From Betaproteobacteria bacterium (GTDB lineage Bacteria > Pseudomonadota > Gammaproteobacteria > Burkholderiales > Usitatibacteraceae), in the NCBI GenBank assembly GCA_016720925.1, contig JADKJR010000004.1, positions 248,001 to 312,000 on the forward strand: DNA of 64,000 bases. Direction: 5' to 3'. The position numbers and the translations under genes are program-made. A model generated the notes under the pieces. That model was not told the DNA's origin. It saw nothing but the letters and a program-made list of their open reading frames with translations, and ran no database searches. Within the stretch, counting starts at the first letter, position 1; each line of letters starts with the position of its first letter. This document shows, piece by piece, positions 16,999-26,367 of this stretch.

Positions 16999-18126
16999 AT
17001 GCAGCGACAGCAGCACATAGGCGTACAAGTTCGATTCGCGATCGTGAATGTGTTGATCGTCGTGTTGAGCGCGTGTGCGGTTGCGCCAAAGGCGCCGACA
17101 AAGGCGGTGGACAACCCGGTCTTTCCGCCGCCTCCCGAGTTTGCGCGATTCATTTATGAGCGCAGCATCTACAGCAGTGCTGACGTCATGCGTGACGATG
17201 GCAAGGCCGACTTCCGCCGCCTCGTTACCGGCGAAAAGAAAGTTGGCGAGGGGTTGGCCAAACCGTACGGAATCGCCGTGCGGCACGGGCGCGTATTTGT
17301 CACCGATTCGGTCAAGCGCTCGGTCATGGTCTTCGATTTTCCACAGGGAAGTTACTACGAACTCGGCGCACAGGCAGAAGGGGGGCTGCGCTTGCCGCTC
17401 GGTGTCGATGTCGATGCGGGCGGAAACGCGTACGTTAGTGATGGCGGAACCCATCGGGTATTGGTCTACGGACCTGACGGAATCTATCTGCGGCAAATGG
17501 GAGGGCCGGATATCCTGAAACGTCCCGCCGGTATCGCGGTCGATGCCGCTGGATCGCGGGTGTATGTGGTGGATATCGGCGGCATCGATAGCATGGATCA
17601 TGGTGTGCGCGTATTTGACGGTAAATCTGGCGTGTATCTGAGCAGCATAGGCAAACGCGGTGACGGACCCGGAGAATTCAACCTGCCGCGTGATGTGGCT
17701 GTCGGCAAAGATGGCTTTCTCTATGTAGTTGATGGCGGAAACTTTCGTGTTCAGGTGTTGCGACCGGACGGCAGTTTCATACGCAGTTTTGGTGCCGTCG
17801 GTCGTCAGGGCGGCCAATTTTCGCGACCAAAAGAAATCGCCATTGACGCCGCTGGAAACGTATACGTGGTTGACGCCGCATTCGGAAATTTCCAGATCTT
17901 CACGCCGGAGGGAAAATTGCTTCTCGATATCGGCGGGCGGAGCAATGCAGATGGACCGGCGAAATACATGCTTCCTTCGGGAATTGCCGTGGATGAAGAT
18001 GGGCGCGTTTATGTCGTCGATCAATACTTCCGGAAGGTGGATATTTTCAGACCCGCAATGCTTGATCCTAAAGCGGGATTCCTTGGCAGCGCCAACGCGC
18101 CGGCTGGTGCACGTGCCGAAAAGTAG
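16999..18126 (+). CDS. NHL-repeat beta-propeller lipoprotein
   Basis: 375 residues. A lipoprotein signal ends LIVVLSAC, then about six NHL repeats follow (KPYGIAVRHGRVFVTD, LPLGVDVDAGGNAYVSDGG, RPAGIAVDAAG, LPRDVAVGKDGFLYVVDGG, RPKEIAIDAAGNVYVVDAA, LPSGIAVDEDGRVYVVDQY), giving a six-bladed propeller. NHL propellers are regular companions of extracellular multiheme cytochromes and probably act as scaffolds or assembly factors. ATG 16999 has GAGGAAA upstream and a sigma-54 promoter 40 bases before it. It is paralogous to the lipoprotein at 27427-28509. Confidence 0.9.
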   Translation: MQRQQHIGVQVRFAIVNVLIVVLSACAVAPKAPTKAVDNPVFPPPPEFARFIYERSIYSSADVMRDDGKADFRRLVTGEKKVGEGLAKPYGIAVRHGRVFVTDSVKRSVMVFDFPQGSYYELGAQAEGGLRLPLGVDVDAGGNAYVSDGGTHRVLVYGPDGIYLRQMGGPDILKRPAGIAVDAAGSRVYVVDIGGIDSMDHGVRVFDGKSGVYLSSIGKRGDGPGEFNLPRDVAVGKDGFLYVVDGGNFRVQVLRPDGSFIRSFGAVGRQGGQFSRPKEIAIDAAGNVYVVDAAFGNFQIFTPEGKLLLDIGGRSNADGPAKYMLPSGIAVDEDGRVYVVDQYFRKVDIFRPAMLDPKAGFLGSANAPAGARAEK

Positions 18127-18163
18127 CGCCCCTTTCTCAAATTCGAGAATTGCCCGCGAGTTA

Positions 18164-18179
18164 TTCCCGGCGCCGGGAA
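18164..18179. promoter_or_regulatory. Perfect 16-bp palindrome upstream of the tetraheme promoter
   Basis: TTCCCGGCGCCGGGAA is a perfect dyad, 64 bases before the -24 element at 18243; a second near-palindrome (TTCTC-N6-GAGAA) is at 18134-18149. Either could be an activator-binding site for the sigma-54 regulator or part of termination after the NHL gene. No T-tract follows. Confidence 0.4.
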
Positions 18180-18242
18180 ATCGACATGCTTTGGCTGGCG
18201 CAATGCCCTTAGTTTTCACATGAAAAGCGGCCGCAGATCGAG

Positions 18243-18258
18243 TGGCATGTAATTTGCT
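18243..18258 (+). promoter_or_regulatory. Sigma-54 (-24/-12) promoter for the tetraheme-to-TlpA operon
   Basis: TGGCATGTAATTTGCT: GG and GC 10 bases apart, TTGC exact, one mismatch in the -24 element. Transcription would start near 18269, about 60 bases before the ATG at 18331, which has GGAGGAAAT directly upstream. A weaker GG-N10-GC match lies at 18192-18207. The genes from 18331 to 33913 are tightly packed, so this is probably their main promoter. Confidence 0.8.
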
Positions 18259-18330
18259 GTTTGGAAAAGTAGTAGCGCGGATGGAAAAGCTGAATATCCC
18301 GCTTCTACCCCATCACCAGTCGGAGGAAAT

Positions 18331-19194
18331 ATGAGCGTGACGTTCAAAGATTGTCGTAGAGGCTTGGCGTGGATGCTTGCAGGTTTGGCATGTGCGGCAG
18401 GCCTGATGTTCACGGGAATGGCGACGGCGCAAATTGCCGGGACCAAACACAATCTCGGGACCACCGGGCCTGGGCCAAACAGATTTGGCGGAACCGACGA
18501 ACTCTGCGTCTTCTGCCACACGCCGCACGGCGCCGATACTTCGGCCGCGGCACCGTTGTGGAATCGCGTCATCAGCGGGACGACTTATCAGACCTACGAT
18601 AGTCTTGGCACATCGACGCTGGATGGGAAGACCGCTCCCGTTGGCTCTGTTTCGATTGCGTGCATGTCCTGTCACGACGGCACCCAGGCAATGAACGTGG
18701 TCATCAATGCGCCCGGATCGGGCGGGTATAACGCCACTGGCGGGCCGATGGCTGGTGCGTGGGCGGGCGCCAACCAGACTGCGGGGGCGATCAGCGCCGG
18801 CCTGATTACGAATCTCACGACAGATTTGAGAAACGATCACCCGATCGGTATTCAGTATGCCGGCGGTGGCTTCAATGCCACGACACCTGTCACCCGCGCG
18901 GCGGGCGTTGGCGATCCAGATTTCGTCGTGCCACAAAGCGCCATCCTCGGTTCAAACCGGGTCTGGTGGGTCGACACGACGGCGGCTGGCGGACTTGCAG
19001 GGTCCCGGCAAAAGACCGACATGGCGCTGTATACGCGCGGCCCTGGTGCCGGCGGTGGCGGATATACCGGACAGACTCAGCCAGAGCCATTTGTCGAGTG
19101 CGCAAGTTGCCATGATCCGCATAGCGCCAATCCGACCTTCCTGCGCATTGCCAACACTGGTAGCGCGGTATGCCTGGCTTGCCACGTGAAATGA
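18331..19194 (+). CDS. Tetraheme c-type cytochrome, candidate extracellular filament cytochrome
   Basis: 287 residues with a signal peptide (about 1-34) and four CXXCH sites: 59-63, 111-115, 257-261 and 281-285. Signature pieces are KHNLGTTGPG, CVFCHTPHGAD, PLWNR, CMSCHDGTQA, RNDHPIG and CASCHDPH, the doubled-CXXCH family pattern, with many extra histidines for bis-His ligation. There is no lipobox. As I recall, small tetraheme cytochromes of this organisation next to PpiC, NHL and a barrel protein form filaments (OmcE-type) in Geobacter. The first 260 residues of the 11-haem protein at 28506 repeat the same four-haem arrangement. It has a GGAGGAAAT ribosome site and its own sigma-54 promoter. 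Confidence 0.9.
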   Translation: MSVTFKDCRRGLAWMLAGLACAAGLMFTGMATAQIAGTKHNLGTTGPGPNRFGGTDELCVFCHTPHGADTSAAAPLWNRVISGTTYQTYDSLGTSTLDGKTAPVGSVSIACMSCHDGTQAMNVVINAPGSGGYNATGGPMAGAWAGANQTAGAISAGLITNLTTDLRNDHPIGIQYAGGGFNATTPVTRAAGVGDPDFVVPQSAILGSNRVWWVDTTAAGGLAGSRQKTDMALYTRGPGAGGGGYTGQTQPEPFVECASCHDPHSANPTFLRIANTGSAVCLACHVK

Positions 19195-19249
19195 CCGCAT
19201 GGAATTCAAGCAGCGGATATCGTGTGTATCGCTGAGGGGATTTCCACTC

Positions 19250-20342
19250 ATGCGGGGAACGTCTGCGATCAGGTCGGTCCTCGCATCGCAGTGTGAACAC
19301 CAGATCGGCGTTTGTCGAGTGCGGCACGCACCAGTGAAACAAGTATTCGCTGCGCTTTGTTTTTTGGTCGCCGCCTTTCCGCTGACACTCCCTGCTGCGA
19401 GTGCCGCGAGCAAGGATGCCGTTGTCCGCATTGGCGATACCAGTATCAGTCGGGATGAGTTTGATCAGGCAGTCGATCTCGCTGCGAGGCGAAAGTTCTA
19501 TCACGGCAAGACACCGGAAAGGGGAAATGGCTGCATTGCAGCGCGAAGTTGCCCGAAACATGGTTGATAACGTTCTGCTGCTGAAAGAAGCGAAACGGCG
19601 CGGCCTTAAGCCTGACGCCGCGACGATCAGTCGCGCGATTGGCGAATACGAGACGCGATACCGGGCGAGTGACCAATGGCAAACGAGACGCACAGTCTTG
19701 CTGCCCAAGCTGCAAAAGCAACTTGAGGCGGATAGCTTGCTCCAGCAACTTCACACTTTGGTCCACGATGTCGCGCAGCCGGACGCAGTACAACTGAAGG
19801 TTTTCTACGACGCGAATCTGGACAAATTTACCGAGCCGGAACGATCGCGTGTGTCGACGATACTGATCAAAGTTGACCCGTCTTCGCCAAAGGCGGTGTG
19901 GGACAAGGCGCGTATTGAGGCGGCGGCTCTGGTCAAGAAACTGCGACGTGGCACGGACTTCGCCCAGCAGGCCAGGCAACGCTCAGGCGACGAGTCCGCG
20001 GGCAATGGCGGAGACATGGGGTATCTGCATCGCGGCATGCTGGCGGAGCCAGCACAGGCAGTTGTCGACAAACTCAAGGTTAACGAAATTGCCGAGCCGG
20101 TAACGCTCTTGCAGGGCGTGGGAATTTTTCGACTCGACGAACGCAAAGCTGCAATCCTGAATCCATTGACGAAGGTTGAGCAACGCGCGCGTGATTTGTG
20201 GCGCCGTGAACAAGGCGAGCACGCATGGCAGGCGCTTTTGGCGACGTTGCGCAGATCCACAACGACGGTTATTGACGAGTCTGTGTTCGTGCCCGTGTTG
20301 AGTTCCGCGGATACGACCCGGATACCCACGAAGGTGAAGTGA
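19250..20342 (+). CDS. PpiC/SurA-like periplasmic peptidyl-prolyl isomerase, frameshifted
   Basis: A SurA-N-like helical region (VVRIGDTSISRDEFDQAV) is in the first frame and the rest in a second frame, joined by removing one base at GAAAGGGG near 19517-19523 (KTPE then GEMAALQREVARNMVDNVLLL). The parvulin domain follows (SRVSTILIKVDPSS, then GDMGYLHRGMLAEPAQAVVDKLKVNEIAEPV). It is about 363 residues. A signal peptide KQVFAALCFLVAAFPLTLPA is preceded by possible starts at ATG 19250 (GAGGGG upstream) or GTG 19334. It would fold or help assemble the multiheme proteins or barrel. It overlaps the barrel gene by GTGA. Confidence 0.82.
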
Positions 20343-22426
20343 AATGTGGAAAGTCTGTCCGAAACCGCGAAAGAAGCGCAGTGAGTGGAACCCGCAAGTA
20401 TCGATGTCCTCACAACGGACGCATCTTGGCTGTGTTGTTGTCGGTGTATAGCCCGCTGCAGGCTTGGTCCACGGAGCGAAGCACCGCAATAACTCTGATC
20501 GCGGATGTGCAGGTCGAGGATGGCGAACAAGGCAGTCGCACGTTGCCTTTCCCCGAATTTGACATACCGGCCGCTGGTGAAGGCGAATTGCGTGATTCAG
20601 TATCGCCAAAATCGCCTGGCCTCGTGGTGGCCCAATCGGCGGGCAGTACCGGTAGCACAAGCGCGATCGTTCCTCTTCCTACCCTCCCTCCTGCGCCTCC
20701 CTTTCGCTCACAGGTGACAGCGGCTGATTCACGTGTTGCAAAGCCATCTGAACGTTGGCAACTGGCACCGGTGAGGCTCTGGGGCGATCTTGCATATGAC
20801 TTTCGGCGTAATAGCGTTGAGGGGCAGCCAAGCTTTACGCGCCACTCCGCGATCGTCAACTTCAATGCCTCAACTTATGTCTACGAACCTTGGTTCGCCA
20901 TGTTGACCGCTGGCCTGGGGCTGACTGCCAGTCGATTGAATGATGGCGCACTGGCCGGCGGGGACAAGTTCGTTACGGGCTTTGCCAATCTGAATATTTT
21001 TCCTGCAAGCCGATTTCCCTTTGAGGCACGCATTCTTCGCAGCGACCAAGGATTCGATACCGACCTTGGTGCCAATCAGAATTACCGTCAGACACGTGTT
21101 GGCATGACGCAGCGCTATCGCAGCGAAGATGGTCGGGAGCAATATTCCGGCAGCTTTGACCGCTTCAGTCAAGATGGTACGACAGTCGGCAAGGAGATCC
21201 AGAACGCGCTGCAAGTTGATGTTAACGCGCGATTGCGGCGCTCCCACGACGTACAGTTGCTTGGCACCTGGAATCACAATCAGCGGGTCAACACGGGCGA
21301 GCGAAATGACTACGAGACGCTTCTTGCCCGGCATTCGTTTCGGCCGGATTCAACCTTGTCATGGGAGAACTCCGCAAATCTCACCCATACAGACAGTCGC
21401 TTCACGTTTGGAGAAAGTGAACTCCGGATTTTTCAGGTGAGTTCGATTGCCTTCTGGCGTCCGGAAAGCCTGCCTCTCACGGGAAACGCAAGCTTCCGCC
21501 TGTTTTCGCTTGAAAACGGTACCGGAAAGAACGCGGTTGAGACCAGGTCAGTCAACGGCAGTGCAGGCGTCACGTACTCGGCAAGTCGCAACCTGCGGGC
21601 GGTTGCCGGCATTTCCATTACTGATATCGACGCTGCCGGGCAACACAATCGCCCAGTAACCGGGACTCTCGGAATTACCTACCAAGGCGACACGATTGAA
21701 ATGAACAAGTTCCGCTATGACTGGTTTATAGCGGGCACCGGAATTGGCGCCAGTGGCATTCCGGACCGCAGCGGTCTTTCTTTCAACGGCATGTTCGGGC
21801 AAACGCTCGCGCGCTCTTTCGCAGTTGGCAACGGAAGCGCGATTACGATTAATGCCGCACAGAACCTGGCGGCAATCGCCGGCGCAAATGCCGAAGGATC
21901 CAAACAGCTGTTTCACTCTGCATCGATCACTTTGAACAAGGTTGATCCCGAATCGAATTCGAACTCATTCATTCGCTTAAGCGCAACGGATTCGCGGTAT
22001 CTCGATGGTCAGCACGAAACGCTTCAGCTCTTGAATCTTCAGCTTACACGTACGATGGAGTTGAGTCGCGATCGTGCCTTGTCGGGAAACCTGACAGTGC
22101 AAGCAGCGCGAAGATCCAGCCAGCGTCCGGGTTTCGAGAAAGCTCTGAATGATGGGAAAACCGAGACAACGGCGAGCGCAGACCTGAATTATCGCCATCA
22201 GAATTTGTTTGGTGTTCCGCGGCTGGTGTTTTATTCGCAGTTGCGTCTCAACCGGCAGGAACTGGTTCAGGCGCTTGGCGTACCGGGCGAACGCGAATTG
22301 CGCTCGTGGGAAAACCGCCTCGATTACAGCATTGGTCGACTGGAGACGCGATTTCTGACGCGTATCGCCGAGATCGATGGAACGCAGCATTGGCTGGTGA
22401 TGTTCCGGATAACGCGACGCTTCTGA
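20339..22426 (+). CDS. Large outer-membrane beta-barrel protein, candidate electron conduit porin
   Basis: 695 residues from a GTG overlapping the ppiC stop codon. After a signal segment (GRILAVLLSVYSPLQA) and a low-complexity linker, residues about 130-695 are alternating polar/hydrophobic strands rich in aromatics and end in ...WLVMFRITRRF, with the terminal phenylalanine typical of BAM substrates. About 26 strands are plausible. No CXXC motif typical of MtrB/PioB is visible, so it is not a classical MtrB. Its position between the tetraheme, PpiC and triheme genes suggests a porin of a porin-cytochrome conduit; this is inferred from context. Confidence 0.75.
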   Translation: MKCGKSVRNRERSAVSGTRKYRCPHNGRILAVLLSVYSPLQAWSTERSTAITLIADVQVEDGEQGSRTLPFPEFDIPAAGEGELRDSVSPKSPGLVVAQSAGSTGSTSAIVPLPTLPPAPPFRSQVTAADSRVAKPSERWQLAPVRLWGDLAYDFRRNSVEGQPSFTRHSAIVNFNASTYVYEPWFAMLTAGLGLTASRLNDGALAGGDKFVTGFANLNIFPASRFPFEARILRSDQGFDTDLGANQNYRQTRVGMTQRYRSEDGREQYSGSFDRFSQDGTTVGKEIQNALQVDVNARLRRSHDVQLLGTWNHNQRVNTGERNDYETLLARHSFRPDSTLSWENSANLTHTDSRFTFGESELRIFQVSSIAFWRPESLPLTGNASFRLFSLENGTGKNAVETRSVNGSAGVTYSASRNLRAVAGISITDIDAAGQHNRPVTGTLGITYQGDTIEMNKFRYDWFIAGTGIGASGIPDRSGLSFNGMFGQTLARSFAVGNGSAITINAAQNLAAIAGANAEGSKQLFHSASITLNKVDPESNSNSFIRLSATDSRYLDGQHETLQLLNLQLTRTMELSRDRALSGNLTVQAARRSSQRPGFEKALNDGKTETTASADLNYRHQNLFGVPRLVFYSQLRLNRQELVQALGVPGERELRSWENRLDYSIGRLETRFLTRIAEIDGTQHWLVMFRITRRF

Positions 22427-22465
22427 GGCAGACATGTACGTTTTTTTGGTATCAGCAAAGTGGTT

Positions 22466-22927
22466 ATGACTCAGACGCGCAAACGACAAGTTTTGATGCT
22501 GATTGCATTGTGGTGCGCCGCGGCTATGGCCTGGCTTGCGCCGCGCGCGGCGTTCGCGGAATACGGCGATGTCGTCATAAATAATTACTCCGATCAGGCC
22601 GGTGTCCGGCCCGTTGTCTTCCCGCACTGGTTTCACCGTATCCGCTATGCATGCAAAGTCTGTCATGCGGATCTTGGTTTCAAGTTCAAGGCCGGCGGTA
22701 ATGAAATCAACATGCTCAAGATTATTGACGGTCAGTATTGCGGGTCGTGCCACAACGGCAACATCGCGTGGTCAATCGAGAACTGCAACCTTTGTCACTC
22801 TGGAAAGCCGGGGACGCCAACGCAGGTTCACGAGGCGACCACGCGGTCACTTGTGCCTGCGACCACAGCGATGAATCCTGGCGGAGCGGCGGTTATAAAA
22901 CCCCCGCTCATCGCTGGCAAGAAGTAG
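22466..22927 (+). CDS. Triheme c7-like cytochrome (module A), periplasmic
   Basis: 153 residues with a signal peptide ending AAFAEYGDVV and three CXXCH sites (CKVCH, CGSCH, CNLCH). The block FPHWFHRIRY supplies the bis-His ligands. The spacing fits the c(7)-type triheme domain family. A near-twin (module A') is at 26927-27346. The C-terminal 40 residues are Thr/Ala/Pro-rich. The start is ATG 22466, with a GTG two codons earlier. It sits 39 bases after the barrel gene; a periplasmic carrier feeding the barrel is likely. Confidence 0.9.
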   Translation: MTQTRKRQVLMLIALWCAAAMAWLAPRAAFAEYGDVVINNYSDQAGVRPVVFPHWFHRIRYACKVCHADLGFKFKAGGNEINMLKIIDGQYCGSCHNGNIAWSIENCNLCHSGKPGTPTQVHEATTRSLVPATTAMNPGGAAVIKPPLIAGKK

Positions 22928-22935
22928 GGCACACA

Positions 22936-24564
22936 ATGAATCATTCGCACAAACCATCCAAAAGTTTTCGCCATGCCTTGTTCGCACTGGGCGCGGTGAC
23001 AGGGGTTTGGTGGCCGTGCCTGGGCCATGCGCAAGATGGACGTTCAACATATGACAAGACCTGCTCTGCTTGTCACGCAAAAGGCGTCAGCGGCGCGCCA
23101 CGGCCAGACGACACGGCAGCCTGGCAGGCGAGGCTTCGAAAAAATGGCTACAGCGGGCTGTTTGACAGCGCACTCAAGGGAAAGGCATCAATGCCGCCCA
23201 AAGGCGGCAACACGGCGCTGAGTGACGATGAAGTCATGAGTGCGGTGATGCACATGTTGCGCCTTGCTGCGGTGGTGATTGGCAGTGCGCCGGCTCCTTC
23301 AAAGGCCGAAGGCAGTACTACCGCGGCACTCAGTGCGCCGGCTGCCAAGGCATCAGCCGAGGGCAGCGCAAAGGGGCGCGGCACATATCAAACAGTTTGC
23401 TCTCCGTGCCACGCGTCCGGAGCCGCAGGGGCGCCAAAATTGGGCGATGCGGTTGCATGGGGTCCTCGCGTTGGTGGCGGCGTGTCCAAGCTGCACATCA
23501 GTGCGCTGAAAGGAAAGGGAGCGATGCCTGCCAAAGGTGGCAATCCGAGCCTCGCCGATGCTGATGTGAGAGCCGCGGTAGATTTCATGGTGGCGCAGGT
23601 AAAGGGCTCGGCGAGCCTTGCAGAATCGAAATCCGAAATTCGAAAAGTCGCCTTGGTGGCAACGACGGAACCACGTGGCAAGTCGATATTTCAGGCAACA
23701 TGTGCTGCCTGTCATGCGACGGGCATCGCCGGTGCGCCAAAAGTTGGCGACCGCGCTTCATGGTCAGCGCGAATCAAGGCCGGAAACGCGGCGCTCTACG
23801 CCAGTGCCATCAAAGGCAAGGGCGTAATGCCACCCAAGGGTGGAAATGCTGCTTTGGCTGAGGAAGACATCACTGCCGCGGTAGATTTCATGGTCGCCCA
23901 ACTAGATGGTCCCAGAGCCGGAGTTGCCGCTGCAACAGGCAAAAGGGTTGAGATGGAAGCTCCGCGTCCAGTCGAGCCACTGGCGGTGGAATCTCGCGCA
24001 CCACTTGCGCCGCCTGCTGTGGTTGTCGCTACACCCGTTGCCGGCGCCAATGACGTCAATGCATTTAACCGCCTTTTGGCCGCGCCGGGTAAACGCAATC
24101 TGCCGCCTCTCGAAGACGGCATCCATGATGCCACAAACGAGGCAACGGGCCAGTTGCAGGCGCCGTTGCACGCCTACGCAGGCCTGCCCAAGAGCAACGC
24201 AGGCAATCGAATCGATTGGGCCAAGGCGATTGGTGACAGGAAGGTCACGCCACGCGCGGACAAACAAGATACAACTGCCGAGATGGCGGTACTTGACCTG
24301 AATATCGTGCGCGAAGTGAAAGGGTCGATGCCGGATGTTGTCTATCCTCATCGCCAACATACGCAATGGCTCGATTGCTCGAATTGCCACCCGGCAATTT
24401 TCATCCCGCAAAAAGGTGCGAATCAAATCAGCATGGCGTCAATCATACTTGGGCAAAAATGCGGAGTGTGTCATGGCAAGGTGGCGTTTCCGATTTCCGA
24501 ATGCCGCCTCTGCCATTCGAAGGCCAAGGACCCGGTAACCGTTTCTGCAGGAGTGAAACCATGA
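22936..24564 (+). CDS. Hexaheme fusion: three c5-like domains plus triheme module (B)
   Basis: 542 residues. After the signal peptide come three tandem cytochrome c5-like domains of about 95 residues (CSACH, CSPCH, CAACH), each with a KGKxxMPxKGG block giving a methionine ligand. A 110-residue linker follows, then a triheme c7-like domain (FPHRQHT-type: YPHRQHTQWLDC, then CSNCH, CGVCH, CRLCH). The linker plus triheme part aligns with the protein at 26368 (for example LPPLEDGIHDATNE with LPLAKDDLHDPAGP). It mixes high-potential Met/His haems with bis-His haems. ATG 22936 is 8 bases after the previous stop. Confidence 0.9.
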   Translation: MNHSHKPSKSFRHALFALGAVTGVWWPCLGHAQDGRSTYDKTCSACHAKGVSGAPRPDDTAAWQARLRKNGYSGLFDSALKGKASMPPKGGNTALSDDEVMSAVMHMLRLAAVVIGSAPAPSKAEGSTTAALSAPAAKASAEGSAKGRGTYQTVCSPCHASGAAGAPKLGDAVAWGPRVGGGVSKLHISALKGKGAMPAKGGNPSLADADVRAAVDFMVAQVKGSASLAESKSEIRKVALVATTEPRGKSIFQATCAACHATGIAGAPKVGDRASWSARIKAGNAALYASAIKGKGVMPPKGGNAALAEEDITAAVDFMVAQLDGPRAGVAAATGKRVEMEAPRPVEPLAVESRAPLAPPAVVVATPVAGANDVNAFNRLLAAPGKRNLPPLEDGIHDATNEATGQLQAPLHAYAGLPKSNAGNRIDWAKAIGDRKVTPRADKQDTTAEMAVLDLNIVREVKGSMPDVVYPHRQHTQWLDCSNCHPAIFIPQKGANQISMASIILGQKCGVCHGKVAFPISECRLCHSKAKDPVTVSAGVKP

Positions 24565-25466
24565 ATACGCGTCCATTCGCGATTGTGGTCACCTTCATTG
24601 TCTCCCAGGCGTGCGTGTCTGTGCTGGCGCAAACGAGACAGGTGACCGTGCCCGACCGCATGGGGGTGGAGCAAAAGCAGGTGTTGATCGCACGTATCCT
24701 CACAGATTCAGCTGCTTTGACTGCCGGGATGAAGCCGTTGAGTGCTGATGCACGCAAACAATTGGCGTTAGCCGAAGATCTGCACCAACGCGCCAAGTCG
24801 CAACTTGAAAGGGGCGATATTGCCGCGGCAGATCAAGCGCTCAACGAAGCCATGCGCGTCATTGGAAAAGTGCGCGATCGAACAGTTGATCCGGGAATTG
24901 TGGCGAGCACGGAGCAAACCCGACACACCCAGCTTATGCAGAGCATCGAGGCGCTGCAATCGTCTTACTTGCGACTCGTCGAACGCCGGAGTTCCTGGCT
25001 CGCGGAGGTTGGCGACGAGGATCTAAAGCGTGTCAGGATGCTCGTCAATCGAGCCAAGGGGATGGCGTCGTCTGGACAAATGAACGAGGCAAATTCGGTA
25101 CTGGTCAAGGCGCAACGCGACATGATTCTAAGCTACAACGGGTTGCTGGGCACGGCTCCAATGGTAATCGTTTACGACTTGCGTTTCAGTTCTGGCGAAG
25201 ACGAATATAAATACGAATTGGAGCGCACTCAGGACTACGAAGGATTGGTGCCTGTGGCTATTCAGGAGTACAAGCCGCCGCAGGAAACGTTGACCCTGAT
25301 TGATCGCCTGCTAACTGAGAGCGGTGCGTTTGCTGCCAATGCGCGATCACTCGCGGAGCAAAAACAATTCACGAGCGCCATTCAGGGACAGCGGCAAGCG
25401 ATCGCCAAGTTGCAGCACGCGCTGGAAGTTGCGGGTGTTGTGGTTCCGCAACGCCTCCCAAACTGA
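24561..25466 (+). CDS. Helical periplasmic protein H, unknown function
   Basis: 301 residues. A signal peptide (FAIVVTFIVSQACVSVLAQ) precedes a long alpha-helical region with TPR-like helix pairs (ALAEDLHQRAKSQLERGDIA; MLVNRAKGMASSGQMNEANS) and a C-terminal block LRFSSGEDEYKYELERTQDY. No haem site or catalytic motif is seen. It is paralogous to the next gene, whose matching block reads LNFAGKAEEYHYELDR. It is translationally coupled to the hexaheme gene (ATGA overlap). Its place among cytochromes suggests a scaffold or adaptor. I know no named family. Confidence 0.7.
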   Translation: MNTRPFAIVVTFIVSQACVSVLAQTRQVTVPDRMGVEQKQVLIARILTDSAALTAGMKPLSADARKQLALAEDLHQRAKSQLERGDIAAADQALNEAMRVIGKVRDRTVDPGIVASTEQTRHTQLMQSIEALQSSYLRLVERRSSWLAEVGDEDLKRVRMLVNRAKGMASSGQMNEANSVLVKAQRDMILSYNGLLGTAPMVIVYDLRFSSGEDEYKYELERTQDYEGLVPVAIQEYKPPQETLTLIDRLLTESGAFAANARSLAEQKQFTSAIQGQRQAIAKLQHALEVAGVVVPQRLPN

Positions 25467-25479
25467 CATCGAGACAATC

Positions 25480-26364
25480 ATGCGGTACTTGAACAAGCCG
25501 AAATACCGAAGCGTCATCGCCCAGATTTTCGCGTTGTCACTCTTTGTTGCCACGACCGCGCATGGCGCGGGCGTACCAAGTCGCGAGACGCTCCAACAGC
25601 GTATAGGCGCACTGTCGACGCTGATCGAGACTTCCTCAGGCGCTAAGCAAGTGGATTCTTCGGCGAACCCGGCCGCACAGTCGCGCCGAACGGCCGCGCG
25701 CGTCCTGTTTCGCGCGGCCGACACGGCGTTTCGTGAAGGTGACTTCGCGAACACATCGAGCCTGCTTGACGAGGCATCCAGAGCGATGTTTGAGGCGGTC
25801 AGGCTGGCCGCCCCCGAACAAGTTGCGGCGGACAAGGATCGTCGCGATTTCAATGCCCGGCTTGAGAGTACGAAGGCCTTGATCGAGGCACAGAAGCGAA
25901 TTGGCAGGGAAAAAGGACGCAACAAGGCTGATGAAGGCAGCGGAAACGCCGAAGCTTTCCTTGCTCGCGCCGAAAAGCTGGCTTTGGGTGGCGACCTTAC
26001 TGGAGCCCGTCTCGCACTTGATCAGGCCTACCTGACGGTAAAGGCGGCGGTACGCGGAATGCGTAGTGGCGATACACTGGTGCGTTCGCTCAATTTTGCA
26101 GGCAAGGCCGAAGAATATCACTACGAACTCGACCGGAACGACACGCACCTGATGCTGGTAAACATACTGCTGGCGGAAAAGCGTGCCAATGCGACCATCG
26201 ATGCCATGGTTAAGCGTGCACTGGATGAAGCGGGACAATCGCGCAAATCGGCGGAGGCTTCGGCTATCAAGCAGGATTTCGATGGCGGTGTGCGTTTCCT
26301 GGAGGAATCCACCCGGGAACTGGTTCGCGCCATTCGCGGTGCCGGTGTATATATCCCGGGATGA
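25480..26364 (+). CDS. Helical periplasmic protein H', paralogue of H
   Basis: 294 residues with a signal peptide (IFALSLFVATTAHGA). It is mostly helical with repeats around residues 60-110 and 140-190 (RVLFRAADTAFREGDFANTS, GDLTGARLALDQAYL). The C-terminal block LNFAGKAEEYHYELDRND and the ending RAIRGAGVYIPG match the ends of the preceding protein (LEVAGVVVPQRLPN), so the pair arose by duplication and diverged strongly. No haem motif. Function unknown; a heterodimer with H is a reasonable guess. It starts 13 bases after the H gene stop. Confidence 0.7.
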   Translation: MRYLNKPKYRSVIAQIFALSLFVATTAHGAGVPSRETLQQRIGALSTLIETSSGAKQVDSSANPAAQSRRTAARVLFRAADTAFREGDFANTSSLLDEASRAMFEAVRLAAPEQVAADKDRRDFNARLESTKALIEAQKRIGREKGRNKADEGSGNAEAFLARAEKLALGGDLTGARLALDQAYLTVKAAVRGMRSGDTLVRSLNFAGKAEEYHYELDRNDTHLMLVNILLAEKRANATIDAMVKRALDEAGQSRKSAEASAIKQDFDGGVRFLEESTRELVRAIRGAGVYIPG

Positions 26365-26367
26365 ACC

